From Spirirestis rafaelensis WJT71-NPBG6 (GTDB lineage Bacteria > Cyanobacteriota > Cyanobacteriia > Cyanobacteriales > Nostocaceae), in assembly GCA_019359015.1 (NCBI GenBank), contig JAHHID010000002.1:62001-126000 (forward strand): a stretch of 64,000 nucleotides of DNA, written 5' to 3'. Made by a program: the position numbers and the translations under genes. This document shows positions 27,179-35,837 of the stretch, in pieces (within the stretch, counting starts at the first letter, position 1; each line of letters opens with the position of its first letter). Under the pieces are notes generated by a model that was not told the DNA's origin, did no database searches, and worked only from the letters and a program-made list of their open reading frames with translations.

Positions 27179-28798
27179 CTAAATATCCAATCCAACAACT
27201 GTTAACTCTGGTGGATGCTCAACAGTAAACTGATAATATATTTCTCTTCGCTCTTGGGGTGGAAGAGTTAACATCCATTCTAAAATTCCCATTTCCCCAA
27301 GTTGAATTTGTGGGTTACTGCGAATCAGACGCACTTTAATTTGCTCGTTGCGACTAACTGGTAATTGTTCAGTTAATTTTAAATTAGCTTCAAAGTTAAG
27401 TAAGTTAGTAATTATCAGGCGATAACTATAAGTAATCCGACGCTGATTGGTCATTAGTTTTTTGTCTACCTGACGCTCAACTAACTCCCGCTCAATTTTC
27501 AAACCTTCGTCAATTCCTAAGTTAAGTTTAAACTCTTGCCCTGGTGCAATATTATCTAATTGTGTTGTTCCGACAAATATATTGTCGCGGAAAATATTCG
27601 CTTTTCCTGGTAATAAAGTTGCACCGTTGGCGCTATTTTTTACATTAGCTTGCAAATAAGCAAAGCTTACTAAGCGCGGCATTGCTATATAATCAAAATT
27701 ACAAGGATAATCGTCATTGAAAATTGTTGTTTTATGAGGTGCGCCATCACTGGGAATGTTACCGCCACCACTTAATTTAAAGGTAACTACGCTTCCTTGT
27801 TTGGATACTTCAGCAACAACAGTTTCAGCAGCGATCGCATAGTCTTTTGCCACTTCTTCTGACTCTGAATCATCCCCCGCACCACTAGGAGCAGCCATAG
27901 CCATAGTAGGCACGGGTAGAGACATTGTTCGTCGTCGCATCAAGTACTCTTGAGGACGCGGTACGTCTATATACCACGGTTGCAGTTGAGGCGGTAACGT
28001 ACCTAGTCCGGGTTTAGCTGTAGAAAGAGTTATATCAACGTTTATCCAATCTTCGCCGGTATTTTGAGCTATTTCTCCTAAGTAGCCCAGATGCACAGTA
28101 TTGCTTGCATTGCTAACCCGCAAGTCATAAAGCGGATTCCAACTAGCGTTATTAACTAAGTAAGAAACCTCTAGCTCAAATTCTCCTGCACCCGCAGGCT
28201 CTACAGCCACAACCAAGCTAACACTTTCTTTAGGATGGGGTGTTTGGATTTTTTGTAAAGAGGCGTAAAGTACTTGTAACTGCTTGTCTAATTCTTGTTG
28301 TTGGGTTTTGCATTCTCCGGAAGCGATCGCATATTCGCTATATTGGCTACCCAGAAAGTTGAGAAAATCTAATGTTTCACTCAAACTGAGATTTTTCCGC
28401 GACAGACTTTGTGCAAACGGTTCTTCTGTCTTTTCGCGCAATCCGGCGATAAAACTAGATTGTAATGCCAAAGCATCCACTTGCGCTTGTAGGTGGCGTT
28501 TTTCAGCTTCTATTTGCTTAATTTGTCTTGTCAATTGTGCTACACGTTCCGCCACAGGTTCGGTGGTGATAAGGCGATCGCTACTCACTCCCAACAAGCG
28601 CACCGCTACCTCACCTGCACCGCTAACCCTGACAGACTCTGTTTCTAAGACTGGTAATGCGGCAATTACTAATTCGCGTTCTTGCCCTGTCAAAGATACT
28701 ACACCGCGTCGTGACACTAAAGCTTTGTCAGCGTACACCGTCACGGCTTTAATCTGGGTATCTACTATTTTCGTTTCATAGCGATCCGGGTTAACCAC
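27179..28798 (-). CDS. Mucoidy inhibitor MuiA family protein (DUF4140/DUF4139)
   Basis: The product is 539 aa. The N-terminal DUF4140 domain (IKAVTVYADKALVSRRGVVSL) is followed by a coiled-coil region (about 95-190, RQIKQIEAEKRHLQAQV) and the DUF4139 domain (about 210-535), with YLVNNASWNPLYDLRVS and ending EQLPVSRNEQIKVRL and EWMLTLPPQERREIYYQF. A Pro/Gly/Glu-rich linker lies near 290-320. The biochemical function of the family is unknown; the name comes from a Synechocystis-independent mucoidy phenotype. It has no signal peptide. Confidence 0.88.
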   Translation of the reverse strand: MVNPDRYETKIVDTQIKAVTVYADKALVSRRGVVSLTGQERELVIAALPVLETESVRVSGAGEVAVRLLGVSSDRLITTEPVAERVAQLTRQIKQIEAEKRHLQAQVDALALQSSFIAGLREKTEEPFAQSLSRKNLSLSETLDFLNFLGSQYSEYAIASGECKTQQQELDKQLQVLYASLQKIQTPHPKESVSLVVAVEPAGAGEFELEVSYLVNNASWNPLYDLRVSNASNTVHLGYLGEIAQNTGEDWINVDITLSTAKPGLGTLPPQLQPWYIDVPRPQEYLMRRRTMSLPVPTMAMAAPSGAGDDSESEEVAKDYAIAAETVVAEVSKQGSVVTFKLSGGGNIPSDGAPHKTTIFNDDYPCNFDYIAMPRLVSFAYLQANVKNSANGATLLPGKANIFRDNIFVGTTQLDNIAPGQEFKLNLGIDEGLKIERELVERQVDKKLMTNQRRITYSYRLIITNLLNFEANLKLTEQLPVSRNEQIKVRLIRSNPQIQLGEMGILEWMLTLPPQERREIYYQFTVEHPPELTVVGLDI

Positions 28799-28970
28799 AG
28801 TCAGTTTTCCCCAAGTTAATGTTTGTGCTGGTTAATTTTTAATAATTAACAGTATCATTGTCAAGTTATTTGGTGATTTGGTAATGAAATTGACAAGTGT
28901 GAAAAATAAAGTTAGGTGTAAGGGTTTTAAGTCCTCCTACACCCCATACCCCCACACCCTATTCTCTAAC

Positions 28971-29909
28971 TTAACTACCTCCCTCAACATTGCTATAAAC
29001 GGGAGAAACGCTATTTAGTACCATTTTATTTGCTGCATCTAATAGATACTCAAAATAAGTCCGAGCAACGATAGATAACTGTTTACCATTCGGGTAAACC
29101 ATGTACCAAGTTCGCTTAATGGGAAAGTGTTCTACATCCAAAATGGTTAGTTCTGGTGTGTTTGGCATTAAGGTATGGCGAGATAAAACAGAAATACCTA
29201 AACCACCAGCGATCGCTTGCTTAATCGCCTCATTACTTCCCAATTCCAGCTTAACTTTCACCTTTATGTCATGTTCATCAAAAAGACTTTGCACAGCACG
29301 TCGCGTTCCCGAACCTGGTTCTCGCATAATAAAAGGTTCATTAGCAAGACGTTCTATAGGAATATTTTTTTCCTTAGCCAGCGGATGATTTACTGATGCA
29401 AAAACTACCAAAGGATTATCTAAAAATGGCTGGAAATTCACATCAAGATTATCTGGCACTTGACTTATAACATACAAGTCGTCCAAATTGTTGATCATCC
29501 GTTCTACAATACGTTCGTGATTAGTTACTTGCAAAGATATTTCTATACCAGGATAAAGTTGGCAAAATGGACCCAACAAACGCGGTACAAAATATTTTGC
29601 TGTTGTAATTACTGCTAAACGTAATTGTCCTTGTTTTAGCCCTTTTAAATCTGCAACTTTCATTTCAAATTGGGCTATTGTCTCAAAAATTTGGCGACAA
29701 GTTGCAAATAATTCCCTTCCCGCTTCAGTCAGAAACAAGCGTTTACCTACTTGCTCAAATAATGGCAAACCCACCGATTTTGTCAGCTGCTTGATCTGCA
29801 TTGAGACAGTCGGTTGAGTGAGAAAAAGTTCTTCTGCGGCGCGAGTAAAGCTACCATGCCGTGCAGCTGCCTCGAACACCTTCAACTGGTGTAGCGTCGC
29901 TTGGTTCAA
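28971..29909 (-). CDS. LysR-type regulator, RbcR/NdhR (CcmR)-like
   Basis: The product is 312 aa. The N-terminal helix-turn-helix (LHQLKVFEAAARHGSFTRAA through QPTVSMQIKQL) and effector-binding domain (MREPGSGTRRAVQ, LGSNEAIKQAIAGGLGISVLS) closely resemble the cyanobacterial RbcR/NdhR/CmpR subgroup, which controls inorganic-carbon genes in response to metabolites such as 2-oxoglutarate, NADP+ or 2-phosphoglycolate. Its position next to the carboxysome operon supports a carbon role. Which paralogue it is cannot be decided without a tree. It lies about 400 bp downstream of ccmO in the same direction. Confidence 0.9.
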   Translation of the reverse strand: MNQATLHQLKVFEAAARHGSFTRAAEELFLTQPTVSMQIKQLTKSVGLPLFEQVGKRLFLTEAGRELFATCRQIFETIAQFEMKVADLKGLKQGQLRLAVITTAKYFVPRLLGPFCQLYPGIEISLQVTNHERIVERMINNLDDLYVISQVPDNLDVNFQPFLDNPLVVFASVNHPLAKEKNIPIERLANEPFIMREPGSGTRRAVQSLFDEHDIKVKVKLELGSNEAIKQAIAGGLGISVLSRHTLMPNTPELTILDVEHFPIKRTWYMVYPNGKQLSIVARTYFEYLLDAANKMVLNSVSPVYSNVEGGS

Positions 29910-30316
29910 GGGTAATTCTCCTGTAATAGCAATTTGTCAATATAAATTTAGTATCACGTAAGACTCCCAAATGATAGAGTGTCGCGCACCTAAAAGTTAT
30001 CAATCATAGTATATAGATGATTCTCTATTATCGCTATTGGAATATTCGTGGTTTAATTATGTAAGTTAGAAGTTATTATCAGAATAACAAGCAAAGCGTA
30101 AGATGCCTTCCAGCCAACGTTGCACACCTTAAAGGTATGTTGCGAGGGGTAATAGCTTCTCTTTTATTAACATCATCACCATAGGTGTGTACAACGTTTT
30201 TTCCAACTTTAGGCACTTAGTATTTTTTGTTAATTATTGGTTGTTAGTTGTTATTTTTTGCTTCTTAATATTTAGTAATAACCAGTAACAACTAACTATT
30301 AACTCCTAATTATTAA
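29910..30316. other. 407-bp spacer between LysR gene and ccmO
   Basis: No gene is seen. It probably holds the LysR promoter. The left part contains GTTGCACACC and AGGTGTGTACAAC inverted stretches, and the right part has TAGTTGTTA-type short repeats facing their complements just past the ccmO stop. Confidence 0.5.
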
Positions 30317-31081
30317 CTATTCTTCCAGAATTTTTATAGGGAGTTTGGCTAAATCTGGCAAGCCTATCATTTCTACTTCGGCAACTTGTTCCTTGATATT
30401 TACTGGCAACCTTAAAGGTTCACGTTCTTCTATCCAGCAACTTGCTATTGGCAAGGTTTGCTCTAATTCATCCAGTGGTCGAGGAATTACCATCACAGCG
30501 TTTAACTCACCAATCCGTTCTGCCTCGAACATCCCAGCTTCCACTGCGACCGCGACGTTTGCCACTGTGCCGCGAATAATCGCTGTACACAAACCCCCGC
30601 CAATTTTTTCATATGCGGCTAAGTCAACATCAGCAGCTTTCAGCATGGCATCAGCAGCTCCCACCATTGCCGGAAATCCCCGCGTTTCTACTAAACCGAT
30701 CGCTTTGTTACTTAGACGGCTGTAGTCGTCTCCGCTAAATTTACTCAGACGGCTAGCGATGGGAAGTACCACATCTAAATTGGGGAAAGGTCGAGCAATC
30801 ACTAAACTAGAAACCAGTTGACCAAATTGTTCAGCAGTTTGCACACCTGCTTCTACGGCAAGACGCACATCAGCGATGTTACCTCGAACGATCGCAGTAC
30901 AGTGACCGCCACCGATTTTTTCATACCCAACTAAGTACACTCCAGCCGATTTGAGCATCATATCCGCTGTCCCTACTATCGCTGGGAAGCTGAGGGTTGA
31001 TACTAAACCCAAGGCAGTGTCTTCAAAATTATCTCGACGACGGGATTGGCTGGTGCTAGCACGTTGATTATATGTTTCCAT
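30317..31081 (-). CDS. ccmO: Carboxysome shell protein CcmO, tandem BMC domains
   Basis: The product is 254 aa. Two BMC (Pfam00936) domains in tandem are visible: the first has LGLVSTLSFPAIVGTADMML and VGYEKIGGGHCTAIVRG, the second IGLVETRGFPAMVGAADAML and YEKIGGGLCTAIIRG. Tandem BMC proteins form trimers (pseudohexamers) in the beta-carboxysome shell facets or edges. ATG 31081 with AGGAGG six bases upstream is chosen over the longer frame to 31129, which starts with a non-conserved extension. It is the last gene of the ccmK-ccmO operon, about 50 bp after ccmN. Confidence 0.95.
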   Translation of the reverse strand: METYNQRASTSQSRRRDNFEDTALGLVSTLSFPAIVGTADMMLKSAGVYLVGYEKIGGGHCTAIVRGNIADVRLAVEAGVQTAEQFGQLVSSLVIARPFPNLDVVLPIASRLSKFSGDDYSRLSNKAIGLVETRGFPAMVGAADAMLKAADVDLAAYEKIGGGLCTAIIRGTVANVAVAVEAGMFEAERIGELNAVMVIPRPLDELEQTLPIASCWIEEREPLRLPVNIKEQVAEVEMIGLPDLAKLPIKILEE

Positions 31082-31129
31082 GTGAATCCTCCTGGATAAT
31101 CGCGTATTCTGACAACTTACAATTAACAC

Positions 31130-31831
31130 TTACTCAGAGCGATCGTCAGACTTCGGTTCACTTAATGATTGCCTATGTGGAAACAATGTGGTCAACAGCC
31201 TTTGTACACTCCCTTGCCCATAAATTTGTGTCCCGAAAATGTTGGGGTCAGTGTCAGACGTTTCTGAGTCCTGATTCGTAAGTGCTGATTCCTCAGTGAT
31301 CGGATGCTCTTGAGAATTTGACTCTATTTTCCCGGAATTTGTCGGCGAAGGAATCTGATCGGACTTGTTTTTATCTTTCCCAGTCCCATTTTGAGACTCT
31401 ACATTAGCAGAAGCAGGTTTAGTTGTGGATGGTTCTAATTCTTTTGTGTCAATCTCAGTTGGCGAAGGTAAGGCAGCACGCACAGTGGTGTCTCCCAAAA
31501 CTGAACCGGGTGCAACTACTTGTCCTGGCTCCACCGAACAGTTAAAAACTGTTGTTGCTGAACCAATGCAAGCATTTAGTCCTATTCTACCTGCACCAAC
31601 CATTAAAAAACCGGCTCCCAAATTTACTCCTGCTTCTATTTCTATTATTCCTGTACTAACTTGAAGAATTGACCCCATGCCAATACAGACACCAGCACCG
31701 ATGACGATTTTGCTGTTTGTAGCCGCTTGGAGTATGACCCCTGGTGCGATTACCGCACTCGGATGAACAATCACCTCGCCACTAATGTGTGAATCAAAGT
31801 TGGTACCAAGGCGCAGTGGCGGCACAGACAT
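31130..31831 (-). CDS. ccmN: Carboxysome assembly protein CcmN
   Basis: The product is 233 aa. The N-terminal half is a left-handed beta-helix of hexapeptide repeats (VIVHPSAVIAPGVILQAAT, VCIGMGSILQ, IEIEAGVNLGAG). A long low-complexity linker (about 125-195, rich in Ser, Thr, Asn, Glu) leads to a C-terminal amphipathic encapsulation peptide near 203-228 (QIYGQGSVQRLLTTLFPHRQ). In the family CcmN binds CcmM through the beta-helix and the shell CcmK through the peptide. The peptide is followed by only a few polar residues. Confidence 0.95.
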   Translation of the reverse strand: MSVPPLRLGTNFDSHISGEVIVHPSAVIAPGVILQAATNSKIVIGAGVCIGMGSILQVSTGIIEIEAGVNLGAGFLMVGAGRIGLNACIGSATTVFNCSVEPGQVVAPGSVLGDTTVRAALPSPTEIDTKELEPSTTKPASANVESQNGTGKDKNKSDQIPSPTNSGKIESNSQEHPITEESALTNQDSETSDTDPNIFGTQIYGQGSVQRLLTTLFPHRQSLSEPKSDDRSE

Positions 31832-31849
31832 AAAACTTGTAACCTTAGA

Positions 31850-31975
31850 AGCCGGACAAAGTGAGTGGGGGAGGAGGGGGGAGACAAGGGAGATGGGGAA
31901 GACAAGGAAGAAAATTCACCTTGTCCCCTTGCCTCATGTTTTGCTTATCCCCTTGTCCTCCTTGTCTGTTTTATT
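31850..31975. repeat. ccmM-ccmN spacer with GACAAGG/CCTTGTC repeats
   Basis: Purine-rich GGGGAAGACAAGG on one side faces CCTTGTCCCC on the other, giving a possible stem in the intercistronic mRNA. The pattern belongs to the short tandem repeats common in cyanobacteria. Confidence 0.5.
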
Positions 31976-33965
31976 ACGGGCGTTGGATAATTGTTTCTAA
32001 TACCCGACGTTTGTCTTTGGGGTCAATGCCAATTAAGCGTACATACTCCCCTTCGTATTCGGAGAGGTATCCTTCTAAAGCAGCGATCGCTTCTCTTTCA
32101 GAATTACCCTGAATTTGACCGCAGCTAGCCCAAGAACCTGTGCGGAATCGGCGCTTGTCTACGTGTTCGACGCTGATTTTGCTACCTTGATTTCTCAACT
32201 GCCGCACTTGGTCTACCACTTCTGAGCTTAACCGGGTGGCGGTCGCTGTATTTGAAGTTTTAGAAGTGCTAGTTGAGCTACTTGCCACGACCTGGTTAGC
32301 GCTACCGCTAGCCTGTGCGACATTGCCATCCGGTCTTTGGATAATGGTTTCTAAAACTCGTTTCCTCGCTTTCGGTTCAATGCCAATTAAGCGTACATAC
32401 TCCCCTTCGTATTCGGAGAGGTATCCTTCTAAAGCGGCGATCGCTTCTCTTTCAGAATTACCCTGAATTTGACCGCAGCTAGCCCAAGAACCTGTACGGA
32501 ATCGGCGCTTGTCTACGTGTTCGGCGCTGATTTTGCTACCTTGATTGATCAGTTGTCGTAGTTGGTCTATTACCTCTGAACTTAACCGGGTGCTTGTAGA
32601 AGTGGAAGTGCTGCTTGAGCTTGAGCTACTTGCGACAAACTTATTACCGCTAGGCTCTCCTACATTACCATCCGGTCTTTGGATGATGCTTTCCAAAACC
32701 CGCTTCCTGGCTTTTGGTTCAATTCCCACTAACCGGACGTACTCGCCGCTGTGTTCAGCTACACAAGCTTCCAAAGCGGAAATTACTTCTCTTTCATTAC
32801 TTGAAGCAATGGGAGTGCAACTTTGCCAAGAACCGGTGCGGAACCGTCTTTTATCTACGTGTTCCATGCCAATTTTGTAACCACCAGCTAAGAGTTGGCG
32901 TACTTGCTCGATCGCTTCACCACTCAATGTAGAACTACCACTATAGCTACTAGCACTCGACGAAGAAGTGGCACTTTTTACAGCAAATTTAGGTGTTCCA
33001 CCATTTTGAACAACACCATCTGGTCTTTGGATGATAGTTTCTAATACGCGGCGCTTGCCTTTGGGGTCAATACCAAATAGGCGAACAAACTCACCACTGT
33101 GTTCAGCTAGACAGCTTTCTAAGGCAGCGATCGCTTCAGTCGTCGAATTAGTCGCGATCGGACTACAGCTAGCCCACGAACCAGTACGGAACCGCCGCGC
33201 ATCTACGTGTTCCGTACCAATTTTATACCCTTGCTCTAACATATGCCGCACTTGTTGCACTGTCTCAGAACTCAAGTTAGAACTTGATACAGATCCATTG
33301 CCGCTGTAGCCATTACTGCCGTTGGTTTTATATGAACTAGTCATTTCATCCCGAATGTTTTTAATACATTTGTTATCCGCAGCACAGAGATAACCCGATC
33401 TCAGTGCTTGATTTATACCTACTACATGATGAGAAAATTCCCTGTCCTGAACTTGCACATCTGGTAAGCGATCAGCTTGCTGCTGGTTAGTAATTATCGT
33501 TCCCGAAGGAACATATTTTCCCGGTGGAATTTCTACATCTTGAATCAAAGCGTGCATCATCACGATGCAACCATTTCCTACCCTGGCGTTAAACACCGTG
33601 GAGCGAAAACCAATAAAGCAGTCATCCCCTACGTATGCAGGTCCATGAATTAAAGCCATGTGGGTAATGGAAGCATTCTTGCCAATCCATACTGAGTATT
33701 GATTGGCATCATCACCAATTACTCTGCCTTGCTCTAACCCGTGAATCACAACACCATCTTGAAGATTGGTGTTCTCACTGATATGGAAAGGCGTACCTTC
33801 ATCAGCTCTAATTGAAGTTCCTGGAGCGACAATTACATTCGCACCAATCCGCACGTCCCCAATAACGTCAGAAAATGGATGGATATACGCTGTTGGATCG
33901 ATATTTGGCTCTGCCAAATTTTTTGACCACGGGGTTGGGGGAGCCGCTGCGCTGCGGACTGCCAT
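31974..33965 (-). CDS. ccmM: Carboxysome scaffold CcmM: gamma-CA domain plus four SSUL modules
   Basis: The product is 663 aa, starting at ATG 33965 with AGGAGG eight bases upstream. Residues about 1-205 are a gamma-carbonic anhydrase with zinc ligands His75, His102 and His107 and the Cys194-Cys200 pair that supports activity in the Thermosynechococcus enzyme. Four Rubisco small-subunit-like modules follow (about 231-316, 348-433, 461-546, 579-663), joined by Ser/Thr-rich linkers. Modules 1 and 2 hold Cys pairs 18 residues apart (267/285, 383/401); modules 3 and 4 have one Cys each (497, 615). The SSULs crosslink Rubisco into the pre-carboxysome. A shorter isoform starting at Met208 is possible. 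Confidence 0.97.
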   Translation of the reverse strand: MAVRSAAAPPTPWSKNLAEPNIDPTAYIHPFSDVIGDVRIGANVIVAPGTSIRADEGTPFHISENTNLQDGVVIHGLEQGRVIGDDANQYSVWIGKNASITHMALIHGPAYVGDDCFIGFRSTVFNARVGNGCIVMMHALIQDVEIPPGKYVPSGTIITNQQQADRLPDVQVQDREFSHHVVGINQALRSGYLCAADNKCIKNIRDEMTSSYKTNGSNGYSGNGSVSSSNLSSETVQQVRHMLEQGYKIGTEHVDARRFRTGSWASCSPIATNSTTEAIAALESCLAEHSGEFVRLFGIDPKGKRRVLETIIQRPDGVVQNGGTPKFAVKSATSSSSASSYSGSSTLSGEAIEQVRQLLAGGYKIGMEHVDKRRFRTGSWQSCTPIASSNEREVISALEACVAEHSGEYVRLVGIEPKARKRVLESIIQRPDGNVGEPSGNKFVASSSSSSSTSTSTSTRLSSEVIDQLRQLINQGSKISAEHVDKRRFRTGSWASCGQIQGNSEREAIAALEGYLSEYEGEYVRLIGIEPKARKRVLETIIQRPDGNVAQASGSANQVVASSSTSTSKTSNTATATRLSSEVVDQVRQLRNQGSKISVEHVDKRRFRTGSWASCGQIQGNSEREAIAALEGYLSEYEGEYVRLIGIDPKDKRRVLETIIQRP

Positions 33966-34020
33966 TCTAGATTCCTCCTAACTTAAGCTTTTTGTCAAAA
34001 GTCTACAGTCCATAGTCAAT

Positions 34021-34059
34021 AGTTAAAAAGTCAAAAATATTCACTTTTGACTTTTAACT
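34021..34059. repeat. Imperfect inverted repeat in ccmL-ccmM spacer
   Basis: AGTTAAAAAGTCAAAA (34021-34036) pairs with TTTTGACTTTTAACT (34045-34059) with one bulged A. GTTGACT-type heptamers follow. It lies in the intercistronic mRNA between ccmL and ccmM. Confidence 0.55.
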
Positions 34060-34078
34060 GTTGACTGTTGACTCTTGA

Positions 34079-34384
34079 CTATCGATATTGGTCTTTTTTG
34101 CTATATATGAGGCGATCTTCAACGTAAACGGTATCAATTATCGCCACTACAGCCGCATCCACCGGACGCTGTTCATTGCCCAGAACTTGACGAGCGGCAT
34201 TGCCACGACTGATAAGCACCCACTCATCGAATCCAGCACCGACGCTATCAGCTGCCACCTCATATTCTTCTGGCAAAATTTGCCCTTCTTCATTTATTAA
34301 CTGCAATAACAGTAGTTTTACACCTCTTAGACTTGGATCTTTTTGTGTACTAACTACTGTGCCGCGAACCTTGGCAATTTGCAT
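34079..34384 (-). CDS. ccmL: Carboxysome vertex protein CcmL
   Basis: The product is 101 aa, a typical pentameric vertex protein (Pfam03319): MQIAKVRGTVVSTQKDPSLRG at the start, LLLLQLINEEGQ, then GAGFDEWVLISRGNAAR and VDAAVVAIIDTVYVED. Five-fold vertices close the icosahedral carboxysome shell. It starts 6 bp after the ccmK1 stop and is followed by an 113-bp spacer before ccmM that contains an inverted repeat, which could lower read-through into ccmM. Confidence 0.97.
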   Translation of the reverse strand: MQIAKVRGTVVSTQKDPSLRGVKLLLLQLINEEGQILPEEYEVAADSVGAGFDEWVLISRGNAARQVLGNEQRPVDAAVVAIIDTVYVEDRLIYSKKDQYR

Positions 34385-34390
34385 TAGAAG

Positions 34391-34735
34391 TTACGGTCTT
34401 CTGTTGAAACTGCGAATGGCGTTAACATCGTCCCGGAATTGCTCTACATCTTCTGTATAACGAATTGGTAGGACATATTCCAAGTTCTCGTGTGGACGAG
34501 CAATGATGTGAGTAGACAGAACTTGTCCCCCATTAACTCGTTTGACTGATTCAACTCCTGCTCCGACCGAAGCTTGCACTTCTGATACATCTCCCCGGAC
34601 AATCACGGTAACGCGACCACTACCGATTTTCTCATAGCCTACTAGGGTGACGCGGGCGGCTTTCACCATTGCGTCAGCAGCTTCCACTACTGCTGGAAAA
34701 CCTAGCGTTTCTACCATTCCTACTGCGATTGACAT
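34391..34735 (-). CDS. ccmK1: Carboxysome shell hexamer protein CcmK (CcmK1-like)
   Basis: The product is 114 aa with a single BMC domain: [23 protein letters not shown], the pore loop KIGSGRV, and [22 protein letters not shown] 12-residue C-terminal extension beyond the usual QFR end is the feature that separates it from the upstream CcmK2. It builds the shell facets with CcmK2. The ribosome site AAGGA lies about 10 bases upstream. Gap to ccmL is 6 bp. Confidence 0.95.
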   Translation of the reverse strand: MSIAVGMVETLGFPAVVEAADAMVKAARVTLVGYEKIGSGRVTVIVRGDVSEVQASVGAGVESVKRVNGGQVLSTHIIARPHENLEYVLPIRYTEDVEQFRDDVNAIRSFNRRP

Positions 34736-34929
34736 GCTTTTTAATCCTTAATTAACTTTTTCAAGATGAACACAAACAGCTACTAGGCTGACAATTCGTC
34801 AATCGTGCGTGACGCCGCGTTGTACTAGTGCAGCACTACAAAAATAATTAGACAGTCATAAACAGACAAAAAACTAGTTTTTATAAGCATTACTGTTTTC
34901 TGTATAACTGCATAGCTACCTTCTAACTT

Positions 34930-35238
34930 TTAAGTGCGAAACTGTTCTACAGCTTCGGTGTATCGTATCGGCAATACATATTCTAGGTTTTCGTGGGGAC
35001 GAGCAATGATGTGAGTTGATAACACTTCACCGCCATTTACTCTTCTGGCTGCTTCAACCCCGGCTGCAACCGAAGCTTGTACTTCAGACACATCTCCTCT
35101 TACAATTACGGTAACGCGAGCGCTACCGATTTTCTCATAGCCTACTAAAGTGACACGAGCGGCTTTTACCATTGCGTCCGCAGCTTCTACTAGCGCCGGA
35201 AAGCCTTTTGTTTCAATCATCCCAACTGCAATTGGCAT
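34930..35238 (-). CDS. ccmK2: Carboxysome shell hexamer protein CcmK (CcmK2-like)
   Basis: The product is 102 aa, the first gene of the leftward carboxysome operon. Single BMC domain: [23 protein letters not shown], pore loop [24 protein letters not shown]. It is very close to the downstream CcmK1 (most residues identical through 98), consistent with tandem duplication. AGGAG lies seven bases before ATG 35238. It forms hexamers that tile the shell facets and let bicarbonate pass. The 194-bp gap to ccmK1 has no gene and could hold a second promoter or RNA stem. Confidence 0.96.
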   Translation of the reverse strand: MPIAVGMIETKGFPALVEAADAMVKAARVTLVGYEKIGSARVTVIVRGDVSEVQASVAAGVEAARRVNGGEVLSTHIIARPHENLEYVLPIRYTEAVEQFRT

Positions 35239-35837
35239 CGCAGAACTCCTAAAAAATTAATGCAACTAGTACCGTCTGTTGAAAATATTTACGGGAATAC
35301 TCAGTTTGACCTGTAAAAGCATTTCCTTTCTTAAGCATAGAAAAGCTTTGCGTTCCTGGCAATATAAATTACTATAATAGTTTATGATAAGATAGTTTTA
35401 AAATTCTTAATATAAATTTATGTAGCGATCTCAGCAATCAAATTACACAGATTGCTAGAGCAACCACTTATGTTTTATAATTTTTTAATTACATTTGTTC
35501 AATATCAGTTCATAAAGACTGCTATTGCTTCTGCTTAAGAATGACTTGCATTGACGAAGGTTTTGCTACGGCTGTGTTTTGTCCAATTTTGTTGTATATA
35601 TAAGTCCGGCGATAAAAATAGATAAAATTATTTAATATATAATATAAAGAGGCGATATAAAATTAAAAATTAGGAATATAGAAATAAATTAAAGTCATGT
35701 AATTCCAGATTCTTATTATTAAATAATAGATTTTTAGTTAGCCAAATGTAAAGGTAAAGATAAGAAAGATATTATATTGACACTAAATATTTTGAATTGA
35801 AAAAATAATGAATAATAATTCGTCAAAGGAAATTTAA
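35239..35837. promoter_or_regulatory. 599-bp AT-rich divergent regulatory region of ccm and ndhF4 operons
   Basis: No gene is seen. It separates the leftward ccmK2 and the rightward ndhF4 operons and must hold their promoters. A TTGACA at 35777-35782 points toward ndhF4, but no -10 box with the usual 17-base spacing was found, so exact promoters remain unresolved. The AAAGGA ribosome site for ndhF4 is just before its ATG. Confidence 0.6.

Noticed and set aside
28284-28781. 165-aa frame antisense to the MuiA-family gene
   Set aside because: Fully overlapped by a well-supported gene; Cys/Arg/Ser-rich shadow composition.
32236-33309. Plus-strand frames opposite ccmM
   Set aside because: They mirror the SSUL repeats of ccmM on the other strand and share the same boundaries.
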